Source of the DNA: Clostridiales bacterium
GTDB lineage: Bacteria > Bacillota_A > Clostridia > Oscillospirales > Oscillospiraceae
Direction: 5' to 3'
Length of the DNA stretch: 64,000 bases
NCBI GenBank assembly: GCA_014799485.1
Contig: JAAVHY010000032.1
Span: forward strand, 1-64,000
Translations under genes and position numbers: made by a program
Shown: positions 50,144-58,996 of the stretch, in pieces
Numbering within the stretch: the stretch's first letter is position 1
Layout: the number at the start of each line of letters is the position of its first letter
Notes under the pieces: model-generated
What the model was told of the DNA's origin: nothing
Database searches by the model: none
What the model saw: the letters and a program-made list of their open reading frames with translations, nothing else

Positions 50144-53116
50144 TTACCCCCGCAGCAGTTGTTTTAAATCATCGGAATCCCCCTGGCTGTGGGCTGTCAT
50201 GGTCTGATCGGCCTGGAGGATCTCCTGCCGCAGATCCTCCAGCAGCTTGTCTGCTCGGCCGGTGTCCCGCAGGGGGCTCCACCCCATCATGATGGCCGCC
50301 GCCCGCCGCTCGGTGACGGCTCCCATCTCCAGGCGGCTGTAGAGTATGCTGTACGCTGCCTGCATCTGTCTGATCCGGCGGAGGTCGGCCTCAACGACGG
50401 CCTTTGCGGCCGCGGCATATTCCTTCGTTGAGATGAGCAGATCGTCCAGCCCCATGGCCTCGGAGGAGAGATGGAACTGGGGCAGGGTGGCAGTGCGCTC
50501 TCCCATCTGCAGGGGGATGCCTGTATGGGCGCAGAGCTTGGCATCGCCAATATCCGCGCCGTAGACCCGGATCTGCCCGCAGCGGCCAAAGCGGCAGGCC
50601 CCGATATCCGCGCCGGGGTCGCCGCCCACGGCCTTTATAATACGGGCGGAGCCGGTAATGAGGATGTCCCCGCAGTCGCCCTGGATGCCCGCGCCGATGG
50701 CGGCGGCGTGGCAGGCTGCCTCGGCACTCACCGTGCCGCCCAGGATGCGGATATCCCCCACCGGCGCGCCCACCGCGCCGCCGATGCCCGCGCCTCCGCC
50801 AGCTCCGGCGGCGGTGATGACGCCGCCGTGGATGTGGATGCTGCCGGTTCGGTCCCGGTCATCCTCATCGCCCCCGCCGCTGTCCCGGCCAATGCCCGCG
50901 CCGCCCTCGCCGCCAATGGCGGTCAGGGAGCCGTCCGGGTCGTCCCGTTCCCCGGCGGGGTCGGCGCTGTTGATGTGCAGGGAGGTGCCGCCCCCAAGGG
51001 AGATGCCTGCATACCCCGCACCGCTCTCAAAACGGTTGCTGCTCCCACGCTGGAGGAGCAGTGTAACATCGTTTCCCCGGCCCAGGTCAAAGGCCCGTCC
51101 GGCGCTCACCTGGCAGACCACCCCGCCAAGGGACAGCTCCAATGCGCCGATACCGTCGGCCAGGACGATCCTTCCGCTGAAGGGGATCCGGTTAGCGTCC
51201 GTCCCGGAGCCGCCGGCGATGGCTGTCACCTGGTTGGACAGGATGTAGAGGGTGTGGGTGGCCTCCTCGTAGGCCCAGTCGCGGATCTGCCTGCCTCCAG
51301 TGACAGTGAAGGGGTTGGGGTACATGGACAGCTCTTCGAACGCGCCCGTGTAGTGGTTCCAGCGCATATAAGCGTACCGGGTCCTGGGCCGCCCAAATGC
51401 GTCCTTGCCCTGAATGACCAGGGTGTGGATGGAAAAACCGTGAGAAAATGCTTCCCGCTCCAGCCACAGCCGCGCCAGGTCGGGGCGCTCCCCGTTCCAG
51501 AGGGCCATCTGGGCCCGCTGCCCATCCACCGCCACAGCAGTGATGGAGCTCCAGCCCGGGAGGAATGCCTTCCAAATGAGGTCAAAGGGCTCCAGCGGTT
51601 CCCCGGCGGGATTGGTCACGATGGCTGCCCGGGCGGCCAGAGAGGCGGGGCCGTCTACGATTACAGAGATGGGCAGGGCGCCTGGCTCCTGGCCGTCCTC
51701 CCCCGCCGCGATCACCGCGCCACCGGTCAGGCGCAGTGTGTTGGAGCTGTCGGCTGTAAGGCCGCCCAGCCGCAGCAGTCCTTTGCCGTCCAGTGTGAGG
51801 GAGGAGCCCTCCGTCAGCCGGAGCTCGCCCAGGATATTCTCGCCCACCGTAAACAGACGGCCCAAACCGGCATCCACAGCCAGCGTGGAGACCTCCACAT
51901 CTTGGATCGTCACCCGCCCGGAGCCGGTGAGCAGGATAGCCTGCACCTCCTGCCCCGTACCTTGGACCAGCACATCTGCCGTGCCGCCGATGGTCAGCTC
52001 GCCGGTGGCGGCGTCGAAGGAGACGCCGGACAAATCCTGTCCTGCCACCTGGACATCCCCAAAGGAGAGGGAGGCGCCAGCCTCTGCCACCTCTGCCGCC
52101 TCCGCCGGAGCGTCTGCCGCGCCCACATCCGGGAGGGCCCCGCCGCCGTCCAGAATGGACATCAAGTCGGCGAGAAGCGCCGACTCCATCGACTCCATCC
52201 ACGCCAGGAGGGTAGACGTCTGAAAATCGGCCAAGACAGTTTCACCGCTTTCGGACAGCAGCAGCGCCGCCAGGAAATCCTCCATGCCCGGGGCAGCGCC
52301 ATTGCTGAACTGGGTCTCAAAATCCGCAAAGCCGGAAAATGTGCCGTCGGTCAAAAGCTCCAGCGCCTGATCCGGTGTGAGGCCGCCGGCCACCTTGTCC
52401 AGCAGCTGCTGAATACCGGCCAGCGCGTACTGCGGATCAATAGCGCCGGAGGCCGCCCCGGCGATGACCGCGCCCAGATACATCGCGGCCACATAGCCCG
52501 CTGCGGAGCTGCCATCCAGCGGCCCGCTGGTTATGGCGGCCAACAGCTCCTTGCCGCTGGCGGTGCTGTCCAGGCCCAGGGCGTTCAGCAGCTGCTCCGC
52601 GGTTTTGCTCCCCGTTCCAAGGGCCGAGGTCAGCCAGTCGGGGAAGGCGGCCCCCGATCCGGCGGACGTTTTGTCCACAGCGGCGTTCAAAAAGATAGCG
52701 AGGCCGGTTTCATCCTCTATGTCCCCGTCCAGGAACAGCCGCGTGCCGCCGGAGACAGCGGCGCGGATGATCTGGTCGATTTCGGCGCGCAGCTGGTCCA
52801 GGGTGGCCTGGAGCGCGCCGCGGTCCGGCGCGTCGTCCTGGGCCCCCTCCTGTACCAGCTCCATCATGCGGCCCAGTCTCTCCTCTACCTCGGTCAGCAC
52901 GACTTCGCCCATCTGGAGGGTTTGGCGGCTCTCGTAAGCGCGCCCTGCCGTCGGATCGCTTCGGTCCGTGAGCGGCTGGAGCGTCTCGGAGATTGCGCGC
53001 TCTGCCGTTTTGACGGTGCGCTGGGTCTGTGCGGCGGCGGTCTTCTCCGTCTTGTCCACTGTTTGATACCGGGCTACGGGGACCCCTCTGTTTCTGCGGA
53101 TCGTCAGCTCACCCAT
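50144..53116 (-). CDS. Giant flagellin-like surface protein with beta-helix insert
   Basis: The 990-residue protein has ends resembling flagellin. Residues 62-131 show a coiled helix pair, MGEVVLTEVEERLGRMMELV then TLDQLRAEIDQIIRAA and GGTRLFLDG, as in flagellin D1. Residues 889-990 read DDLLISTKEY..., QMQAAYSILYSRLEMG and RDTGRADKLLEDLRQEILQA, finishing QLLRG, like the flagellin C-terminal helices. The 750 residues between are unlike flagellin: an Ala/Leu-rich helical part to about 345, then Gly-rich strands (TLDGKGLLRLGGLTADSSNT, GGVITAAGAGGGAGIGGAVG) suggesting a beta-solenoid. No signal peptide. ATG at 53116 after AAGGAGG; a sigma-28-like -10 lies upstream. The role is inferred. Confidence 0.7.
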   Translation of the reverse strand: MGELTIRRNRGVPVARYQTVDKTEKTAAAQTQRTVKTAERAISETLQPLTDRSDPTAGRAYESRQTLQMGEVVLTEVEERLGRMMELVQEGAQDDAPDRGALQATLDQLRAEIDQIIRAAVSGGTRLFLDGDIEDETGLAIFLNAAVDKTSAGSGAAFPDWLTSALGTGSKTAEQLLNALGLDSTASGKELLAAITSGPLDGSSAAGYVAAMYLGAVIAGAASGAIDPQYALAGIQQLLDKVAGGLTPDQALELLTDGTFSGFADFETQFSNGAAPGMEDFLAALLLSESGETVLADFQTSTLLAWMESMESALLADLMSILDGGGALPDVGAADAPAEAAEVAEAGASLSFGDVQVAGQDLSGVSFDAATGELTIGGTADVLVQGTGQEVQAILLTGSGRVTIQDVEVSTLAVDAGLGRLFTVGENILGELRLTEGSSLTLDGKGLLRLGGLTADSSNTLRLTGGAVIAAGEDGQEPGALPISVIVDGPASLAARAAIVTNPAGEPLEPFDLIWKAFLPGWSSITAVAVDGQRAQMALWNGERPDLARLWLEREAFSHGFSIHTLVIQGKDAFGRPRTRYAYMRWNHYTGAFEELSMYPNPFTVTGGRQIRDWAYEEATHTLYILSNQVTAIAGGSGTDANRIPFSGRIVLADGIGALELSLGGVVCQVSAGRAFDLGRGNDVTLLLQRGSSNRFESGAGYAGISLGGGTSLHINSADPAGERDDPDGSLTAIGGEGGAGIGRDSGGGDEDDRDRTGSIHIHGGVITAAGAGGGAGIGGAVGAPVGDIRILGGTVSAEAACHAAAIGAGIQGDCGDILITGSARIIKAVGGDPGADIGACRFGRCGQIRVYGADIGDAKLCAHTGIPLQMGERTATLPQFHLSSEAMGLDDLLISTKEYAAAAKAVVEADLRRIRQMQAAYSILYSRLEMGAVTERRAAAIMMGWSPLRDTGRADKLLEDLRQEILQADQTMTAHSQGDSDDLKQLLRG

Positions 53117-53164
53117 TCCAAGCGCCTCCTTCGGCCGCGTCGCCGTTGATTACTTTTTTATAAA

Positions 53165-53181
53165 ATATCGGCTGTATCGGC
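53165..53181 (-). promoter_or_regulatory. Sigma-28 (flagellar) type -10 elements
   Basis: On the minus strand GCCGATA (53181-53175) and GCCGATAT (53172-53165) occur in tandem, the second matching the SigD/FliA -10 consensus exactly. A good TAAA -35 is missing at 14-16 bases; only a weak TTAT is there. It lies about 50 bases before the flagellin-like gene. Confidence 0.5.
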
Positions 53182-53329
53182 AGGAAAGATAAGGCAGGCG
53201 GGAAACGACAAAACGTCCGCACCGTTTTATAGATAACAGCAACGATTACCTTGGATATTGAATGACAAACAATAGCAGCCTCTGAATCCAAGAAAAATGA
53301 AATACATATTATAACTATGAAGGCCTCGG

Positions 53330-53692
53330 GGAATGTCCCCGGGGTTGGCACTTGCCCTTGGCCTGCCTCTGTTCCGCCTTCTGGCCCTGACGGAGCGCAA
53401 TCCCTCACGAGTGCCGTCAGCGATCATATCCCGCCCGAATTGTGCGATGGCCGACATGAGCGTAAAGAGCAGCTTACCAGTACTGGTGCTGATATCAACC
53501 TGCCCCTTCAGACTAGGCAGGCTCTGGCCCCGCTGCCGCTTGTAGATGGGCCTGGGGCTCCTCAGAGCCGAAGAACTGCTGGAGGTCCCGGACGGATAGG
53601 TCCTTCGTCTGCCGCAGCCGGAGGATGTTTGCCCCGGTGGCGGGAAGGCCGATGACGGGGAACTGATTAGAAAACACGATGGTCGCTTCCAT
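53330..53692 (-). pseudogene. Chimeric remnant: XRE-type regulator joined to a serine recombinase fragment
   Basis: From the ATG at 53692 the frame reads MEATIVFSNQFPVIGL, then ANILRLRQTKDLSVRDLQQF and FGSEEPQA, the start of a small XRE regulator family. One extra C near 53547 then shifts phase; the next frame gives IYKRQRGQSLPS, still the regulator. Directly after this the sequence becomes LKGQVDISTSTGKLLFTLMS and IAQFGRDMIADGTREGLRSV, the catalytic-domain end of a resolvase/invertase. The N-terminal serine of the recombinase is missing. Two different genes have thus been joined by a deletion, and neither is functional. Confidence 0.75.
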
Positions 53693-53779
53693 TCTGATAG
53701 TAGTGTAGAATAACAGAATGCGGCCGAAATGGCGAGATGTTTGTCGATTTGTAACAGAAACGTCATTATAGCATCGTAT

Positions 53780-53813
53780 AAAAAAGACGGCAGCAGTATT
53801 CTCTGCCGCCGTC
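53780..53813 (-). terminator. Orphan minus-strand terminator upstream of cas3
   Basis: On the minus strand GACGGCGGCAG pairs with CTGCTGCCGTC (one G:U) around AGAATA and is followed by six T. No minus-strand gene remains to its right, so it is either left from a lost gene or blocks antisense reading out of the cas region. Confidence 0.7.
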
Positions 53814-54092
53814 CTGCCCTGCCAGGAAATATTTTTCTTTCCTATTTTTTCAATCCACTCTAACCACTGTAGTTGTCAGAGACTATTTTAGTATATCAAT
53901 ATGCCACTCTTTTATAAATATAATTTATCTCAAAAAATAAATATGCATGTTGAAAAAAATTGCAGTAAAATTTTAATATCAGATTGAATGCCATTTATCG
54001 GAATTTGCTTTTGAATCTAAGCAATCATCCGATATATTGGACAACTGATACTGTATTCTGTCACTTGGAAACACGTGCTTGGGGGGAGTCCA
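53814..54092 (+). promoter_or_regulatory. AT-rich region upstream of cas3
   Basis: About 280 bases of strongly AT-rich DNA with no gene. Candidate -10 words include TATAAATATAATTTATC near 53934 and GATATATTGG near 54031, without a clear paired -35. It should hold the promoter of the cas operon. The sharp composition change marks an acquired block. Confidence 0.45.
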
Positions 54093-56474
54093 ATGGAAAG
54101 CTACGCGGCACACATCCAAACAGATCTATCCGAAAAGATAGGCGCGGTTCAGTCTGTCAGTGAGCACTGCCGCAACACCGCAAAATATGCCGCTGCGGCG
54201 TTGGCTCCGATTGATCTTTCCGCTGCCGGAGAGACAGCGGGGTTGCTGCATGATCTGGGTAAATATACCGAGTGTTTCCAAGCTTACATCAAAGACGGCA
54301 TCGGTACTCACGGCTCGGTAAATCACACGTTCTCCGGTGTACGTCTGCTGTTGGAACGTTTTTTTAAAGATGATGCCGAAAATTTTTCCAGTGTGGTGAG
54401 CGAACTCCTATCGCTGGCAGTTGGCGGCCATCACGGCCTGTTTGACTGTGTAGATGACCATCAAAAAAGCGGCTTTCAACACCGGCTGACCAAGGAAGGC
54501 ATCGGCTATGAAAAGGCTGTCGAAAACTTTTTTCGCTTTTGCGTCAGCCCAGAGGAACTGGACCAGCGGTTCCAGGCAGCCCAACAGGAGTTGACGCCGG
54601 TCTTAGAACGGATTTGTGCGATGACCAGCGGGGACAACAGGTTTTTCGATGATGAAACGGCCTTTTATTCCGGTCTGCTTGCCCGGCTGGTGCTCTCTGC
54701 GGTGATCGAGGGAGACCGACGAGACACGGCGGAGTTTTTGAACGGTGCACAGTTCCCCCAAAAACGCAGCAACGAGGCTCTGGAACACCTGTGGAGTACG
54801 CATTTGAAACAACTGGAAGAGAAACTGAATCAACTTCCAAACAGTTCTCTCATTGATCAGGCCCGGCATGTTATTTCTGCCCAATGCAGACAGGCAGCGG
54901 AGCAGCCCGGCGGTGTGTTCCGGCTGAATGTCCCAACTGGCGGGGGCAAGACCCTGTCCAGCCTGCGGTTTGCTTTAGCTCATGCCCATCGGCACCGAAA
55001 GCAGCGTATCATCTTCACTTCGCCCCTGCTCAGCATCCTGGAGCAAAATGCGGCCGTGATTCGTGATTATATTCAAGATGACAGCCTTATCCTGGAACAT
55101 CACTCCAACCTGATCCAGACAGCGGAAGTCGACCAGCAATTGGACGAGCAGGAACTTCTGACCGAGACCTGGGAGTCCCCCATCATCATTACTACCCTGG
55201 TTCAGGTGTTGAACACTCTGTTTTCCGGTAAAACGACTGCTATCCGACGGTTTCACTCCTTGTGCGGCAGCATCATCATAATTGATGAGGTTCAGACCGT
55301 TCCCAGCAAAATACTCTCCCTGTTTTCGCTGGCTATAAACTTCCTGTCGGAAATCTGCGGAACCACCGTGGTACTCTGCTCCGCCACCCAACCCTGCACA
55401 GAACGGATCGAACACCCGCTCCATAGTCCGATCCCTGAAATTGTCCCCTATAATCCCGCTCTGTGGGCAGTTTTTCATCGAACAGACATACAGGACGCCG
55501 GGACGATGTCATTAGAGCAAATTGCTGATTTTGCGCTGAAAAAGCTGGGGGTAGTAAATAGCCTGCTTATTGTCTGCAACAAAAAGAGCCAGGCAGAGCA
55601 TTTATACAATCTGCTGAAAGGTGGAAGCTTTGATCTTTTCTCCCTCTCTGCCGCCATGTGCGTGGCCCATCGCCGGGACACGTTGGACAAGCTCCGAAGA
55701 GCCTTGACACAGGACATTCGAAAAGTCGTCTGTGTCTCCACCCAAGTAATTGAAGCAGGAGTAGATATCTCCTTTGCCTGTGTGATCCGCCTTTCTGCCG
55801 GGATGGACCGTGTAGTGCAGGCGGCGGGACGATGCAACCGCAGCGGCGAGGCCGGTCCGGGCATCTTGGCCCCGGTTTACCTGGTACAGTGTCAAGACGA
55901 ATCACTTGCACATCTGCCGGATATTCAGAAAGGACAAGGCGCAACGCAGGAGCTCTTAACAGAATTTGCGGTTCATCCAGAGCCATATCACAACCGGCTG
56001 GATTCAGACGAAGCGATTGGATACTACTATCGTGCTCTGTACCGCCTGGAACCAAACGGACATCATGACTACTGCATAAAGGGCCGCCCGTCCCTGTTTT
56101 CTCTTCTATCGTTAAATGACTACTGTACACAAGAGCAGCCCTATTATTTCCGGCAGGCGTTCCGATTGGCCGGGTCTCTGTTTCAGGTCTTTGAAGAAAA
56201 CACGACCGATGTGATCGTTCCCTATGGAGAGGGGGCAGAACTAATTCGAGATTTGTGCAGTGAACGGGCAGAGCGAGATGTTGCCTATCTGCGTTCCCTG
56301 TTGGAAACAGCAAAGCCCTATGCTGTCTCCCTTTACCAGTACCAAATCGACTATCTGAATGCGGAGCATAGTCTCATCCCGCTCCAGGGCGGAGCAATGG
56401 GACTCAATGGACACTATCAGGTCGAAACCGGGTTTTCCATGGGTGAACCCAATCTTGATTTTTTGGGGGTGTGA
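54093..56474 (+). CDS. cas3: CRISPR-associated helicase-nuclease Cas3 (type I-C)
   Basis: The 793-residue effector degrades Cascade-bound foreign DNA. The N-terminal HD nuclease domain has HCRNTAKYAAAA and GLLHDLGKYTECFQ, with later metal His in VGGHHGLFD. The superfamily-2 helicase follows: LNVPTGGGKTLSSLRFALAH (motif I), IIIDEVQTV (motif II, DEVQ instead of DEAH, as is common in I-C), SATQP (III), STQVIEAGVDISF (V) and QAAGRCNRSGE (VI). All catalytic motifs look intact. The start at 54093 uses GGGGGGAG; an upstream ATG at 54075 lacks a site. First gene of the operon cas3-cas5-cas8c-cas7. Confidence 0.96.
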   Translation: MESYAAHIQTDLSEKIGAVQSVSEHCRNTAKYAAAALAPIDLSAAGETAGLLHDLGKYTECFQAYIKDGIGTHGSVNHTFSGVRLLLERFFKDDAENFSSVVSELLSLAVGGHHGLFDCVDDHQKSGFQHRLTKEGIGYEKAVENFFRFCVSPEELDQRFQAAQQELTPVLERICAMTSGDNRFFDDETAFYSGLLARLVLSAVIEGDRRDTAEFLNGAQFPQKRSNEALEHLWSTHLKQLEEKLNQLPNSSLIDQARHVISAQCRQAAEQPGGVFRLNVPTGGGKTLSSLRFALAHAHRHRKQRIIFTSPLLSILEQNAAVIRDYIQDDSLILEHHSNLIQTAEVDQQLDEQELLTETWESPIIITTLVQVLNTLFSGKTTAIRRFHSLCGSIIIIDEVQTVPSKILSLFSLAINFLSEICGTTVVLCSATQPCTERIEHPLHSPIPEIVPYNPALWAVFHRTDIQDAGTMSLEQIADFALKKLGVVNSLLIVCNKKSQAEHLYNLLKGGSFDLFSLSAAMCVAHRRDTLDKLRRALTQDIRKVVCVSTQVIEAGVDISFACVIRLSAGMDRVVQAAGRCNRSGEAGPGILAPVYLVQCQDESLAHLPDIQKGQGATQELLTEFAVHPEPYHNRLDSDEAIGYYYRALYRLEPNGHHDYCIKGRPSLFSLLSLNDYCTQEQPYYFRQAFRLAGSLFQVFEENTTDVIVPYGEGAELIRDLCSERAERDVAYLRSLLETAKPYAVSLYQYQIDYLNAEHSLIPLQGGAMGLNGHYQVETGFSMGEPNLDFLGV

Positions 56475-56476
56475 GT

Positions 56477-57205
56477 ATGCAGCATCCAAACATTGTAGAA
56501 TTTCAGGTCACAGGGGACTACGCGCTTTTTTCCGATCCCATTATGCGGGTTGGAGGGGAGAAGTGCAGCTATCAGGTGCCTACCTATGAAGCGCTAAAAG
56601 GTATCCTGTCCTCCGTGTACTGGAAGCCTACCCTGATCTGGTACATTGATGCGGTCCGGGTCATGAACCAGATCCAGACCGAGGTAAAAGGCATCCGCCC
56701 CATCCATTATCAAGATAACAAAAACGACCTATCCTATTACACCTACTTAAAAAATTGCCGCTATCAGGTGCGGGCCCACTTTGAATGGAATGAAAACCGC
56801 CCGGAATTAGTTCAGGATCGTAACGAAAACAAGCACCACAACATCGCCAAGCGAATGATCGAGAAAGGCGGCCGCCGGGATATTTTCCTTGGCACCAGAG
56901 AGTGCCAGGGCTATGTGGAGCCTTGCGTCTTCGGGGAGGAACCGGGGGCCTACGACGCCCTGCCGAAGTTGGTTTTTGGACTGATGTACCACGGCATCAC
57001 CTACGCCGACGAGGCCTATTCCCCCGAAACCCGGGGGAAAATGACCGTCAGGTTCTGGTATCCGACGATGAAGCAGGGGATCATCACTTTCCCACGCCCA
57101 GAGGACTGCACCCTTACCAAGCCCTTGCGTGAAATGGAGATGAAGCCTTTTGGAGAGGTCTTTGAGAATTTCTCCAGCCTGCGGGAATTCGGGGAGGTGG
57201 AGTAA
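56477..57205 (+). CDS. cas5c: Cas5c crRNA-processing endoribonuclease (type I-C)
   Basis: The 242-residue RAMP protein replaces Cas6 in type I-C: it cuts pre-crRNA at the repeat base and caps the 5' handle in Cascade. IVEFQVTGDYALFSDPIMRV is the Cas5 start. The segment KGILSSVYWKPTLIWYIDAV holds Tyr48, and NENKHHNIAKRM holds Lys119-His120; these sit where the catalytic Tyr and Lys-His of Cas5d/Cas5c nucleases are expected. The ATG at 56477 follows GGGGGT. Its stop overlaps the cas8c start (TAATG). Confidence 0.95.
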   Translation: MQHPNIVEFQVTGDYALFSDPIMRVGGEKCSYQVPTYEALKGILSSVYWKPTLIWYIDAVRVMNQIQTEVKGIRPIHYQDNKNDLSYYTYLKNCRYQVRAHFEWNENRPELVQDRNENKHHNIAKRMIEKGGRRDIFLGTRECQGYVEPCVFGEEPGAYDALPKLVFGLMYHGITYADEAYSPETRGKMTVRFWYPTMKQGIITFPRPEDCTLTKPLREMEMKPFGEVFENFSSLREFGEVE

Positions 57206-58980
57206 TGGGGCTGCTGCAAAAGGCCTGTGAGACCTACGACGCCATGGCTCACCGGGCCGGACAAATTTATGAGGGCGAGGCGGAGCCGCTGGCCCCCATT
57301 TCCCACATCATGGCACGGGCACAGATTGAAATCACTCTGGATCAGGATGGAAGGTTTGTCTCCGCACGTGCGGTAGACAAGGGGGAGCCCAAAATCATCA
57401 TCCCGGTGACAGAGGAGTCGGCGGGCCGAACCAGCGCCCCTTGTGCTCACCCGCTGTGTGACCAGTTGGGATATGTGGCCCCCCACGATGCCCAAAAACA
57501 TACTCTCTATGTAGATGGGCTGTCAAACTGGGCCGATTCTGAACATTCCCATCCAAAATTGCGTCCTATTCTGGACTATGTGCGCAGCGGCACGATTTTG
57601 TCCGATTTGTCAGGAGCGGGACTGATTGCGCTGAGCGAAGAAGGCAGGCCTAAGGATGAGAAGCTGATGGTCTGCTGGGTGGTCAACGGCTTTGGCGAGG
57701 AGTGGAATGGCCCCTGCTGGAAAGATCAAAAGCTGATGGAAGCCTTTGTCCACTACAGCGCCGAGAAGCGGGCTGGCTCACCCCCCGCTTTGTGTATGAT
57801 CTCCGGGACGATTGAGGCCCCCGCCAGCCAGCATCCAAAAGGAATCGTTCCGACGAATGGAAATGCCAAGCTGATCTCCGCCAACGACTCCAGTGGTTTT
57901 ACCTATCGGGGCCGGTTTGAACAGGGCTGGCAGGCGGCGACGGTGAGCTATGCTGCCTCCCAAAAAGCCCATAGCGCCCTGCGGTGGCTGGTGGCAAACC
58001 AGAGTGTCCCCTTTGGCGGACGGACCTTTCTATGCTGGAACCCTCAGGGCATCCAGGTTCCCAAGGTGACAGGTCCCATGAGCCGCAAGCGCGGGGACGC
58101 TCAACGGGCTGCCAACCCCACCCAATACCGTCAGCAGCTGAGAGAATCCCTCTTCGGCTGGAAAGAATACCTGCCCCAATCGGCAGGGGTGGTCATCGCC
58201 GCCTTTGACGCGGCTACTACGGGCCGGTTGGCTGTCACTTATTATAACGAACTGTTGGCCTCCGATTTTTTAGACCGGCTCCACAATTGGGAAGCTTCCT
58301 GCTGCTGGGAGAACGGTCCCTTTGGGATTCAGTCACCGTCACTGTTTCAAATTGTCAGCTGGGCCTTTGGAACGCCGAGAAACGGAAAATCAGAGATCGA
58401 TGACCGTATCCTGGCCCAGCAGATGCAGCAGTTGCTGGCCTGCCGGGTAGACAAAGCGTCATTCCCACTGGATATAGAGCGGGCACTGGCAGAAAAGGCC
58501 TCCCATCTTCTGCTCTATGAGGGAGAAAACCGGCAGAAGCTGCTGTTTACGGCCTGCGCGGCCATCCGAAAATATCACTATGACCATTTGAAGGAGGAAT
58601 GGGGTATGGCATTAGATAAAAACTGTTCCGACCGAAGCTATCTGTTTGGCCGTCTGCTGGCCATCGCGGATGCGGTGGAAAACAGCACCTACACCAGCGA
58701 GGACCGGCGGGAGACCAACGCGCTTCGGATGCAGAAGGCCTTTTCTCTGCGGCCTATGGCAACCTGGCGGCTGCTGGAGGAAAAACTGGAACCCTATTAC
58801 AAGCAGCTGAATCCCGGCCTGCGCCACTACTACCGAAAGCTAACCCAGGAAATTACGGACAAGCTTTCCGCCTCAGACAGCAATCTAAATCAGAAGTTGG
58901 ATGATGTCTACTTGTTGGGTTACTACCATCAGCGGGCCTACCGTACTGGAAAAGCAGATAAACCGGAAACAAAAGAATAA
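57205..58980 (+). CDS. cas8c: Cas8c large Cascade subunit (type I-C, Csd1)
   Basis: The 591-residue large subunit recognises the PAM and stabilises the R-loop. The N-terminal part (ISHIMARAQIEITLDQDGRF, FVDGLSNWAD-like YVDGLSNWADSEHSH) and the C-terminal helical part (DRSYLFGRLLAIADAVE, LGYYHQRAYR) match Csd1. The gene also carries an internal, in-frame start for the small subunit Cas11c. Its ATG overlaps the cas5c stop by one base. No lesion is visible. Confidence 0.95.
   Translation: MGLLQKACETYDAMAHRAGQIYEGEAEPLAPISHIMARAQIEITLDQDGRFVSARAVDKGEPKIIIPVTEESAGRTSAPCAHPLCDQLGYVAPHDAQKHTLYVDGLSNWADSEHSHPKLRPILDYVRSGTILSDLSGAGLIALSEEGRPKDEKLMVCWVVNGFGEEWNGPCWKDQKLMEAFVHYSAEKRAGSPPALCMISGTIEAPASQHPKGIVPTNGNAKLISANDSSGFTYRGRFEQGWQAATVSYAASQKAHSALRWLVANQSVPFGGRTFLCWNPQGIQVPKVTGPMSRKRGDAQRAANPTQYRQQLRESLFGWKEYLPQSAGVVIAAFDAATTGRLAVTYYNELLASDFLDRLHNWEASCCWENGPFGIQSPSLFQIVSWAFGTPRNGKSEIDDRILAQQMQQLLACRVDKASFPLDIERALAEKASHLLLYEGENRQKLLFTACAAIRKYHYDHLKEEWGMALDKNCSDRSYLFGRLLAIADAVENSTYTSEDRRETNALRMQKAFSLRPMATWRLLEEKLEPYYKQLNPGLRHYYRKLTQEITDKLSASDSNLNQKLDDVYLLGYYHQRAYRTGKADKPETKE
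58606..58980 (+). CDS. cas11c: Internal small subunit Cas11c, translated from within cas8c
   Basis: A perfect ribosome site AAGGAGG (58591-58597) lies 8 bases before ATG at 58606, in frame with cas8c (codon 468). Translation from here gives a 124-residue, almost wholly helical protein starting MALDKNCSDRSYLFGRLLAI and ending with the cas8c C-terminus. Type I-C systems studied elsewhere make Cas11 exactly this way, in two copies per Cascade, to line the non-target strand. The strength of the internal site makes its use here very likely, but it is a prediction. Confidence 0.8.
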   Translation: MALDKNCSDRSYLFGRLLAIADAVENSTYTSEDRRETNALRMQKAFSLRPMATWRLLEEKLEPYYKQLNPGLRHYYRKLTQEITDKLSASDSNLNQKLDDVYLLGYYHQRAYRTGKADKPETKE

Positions 58981-58996
58981 AAAGGAGGACAAGCAA

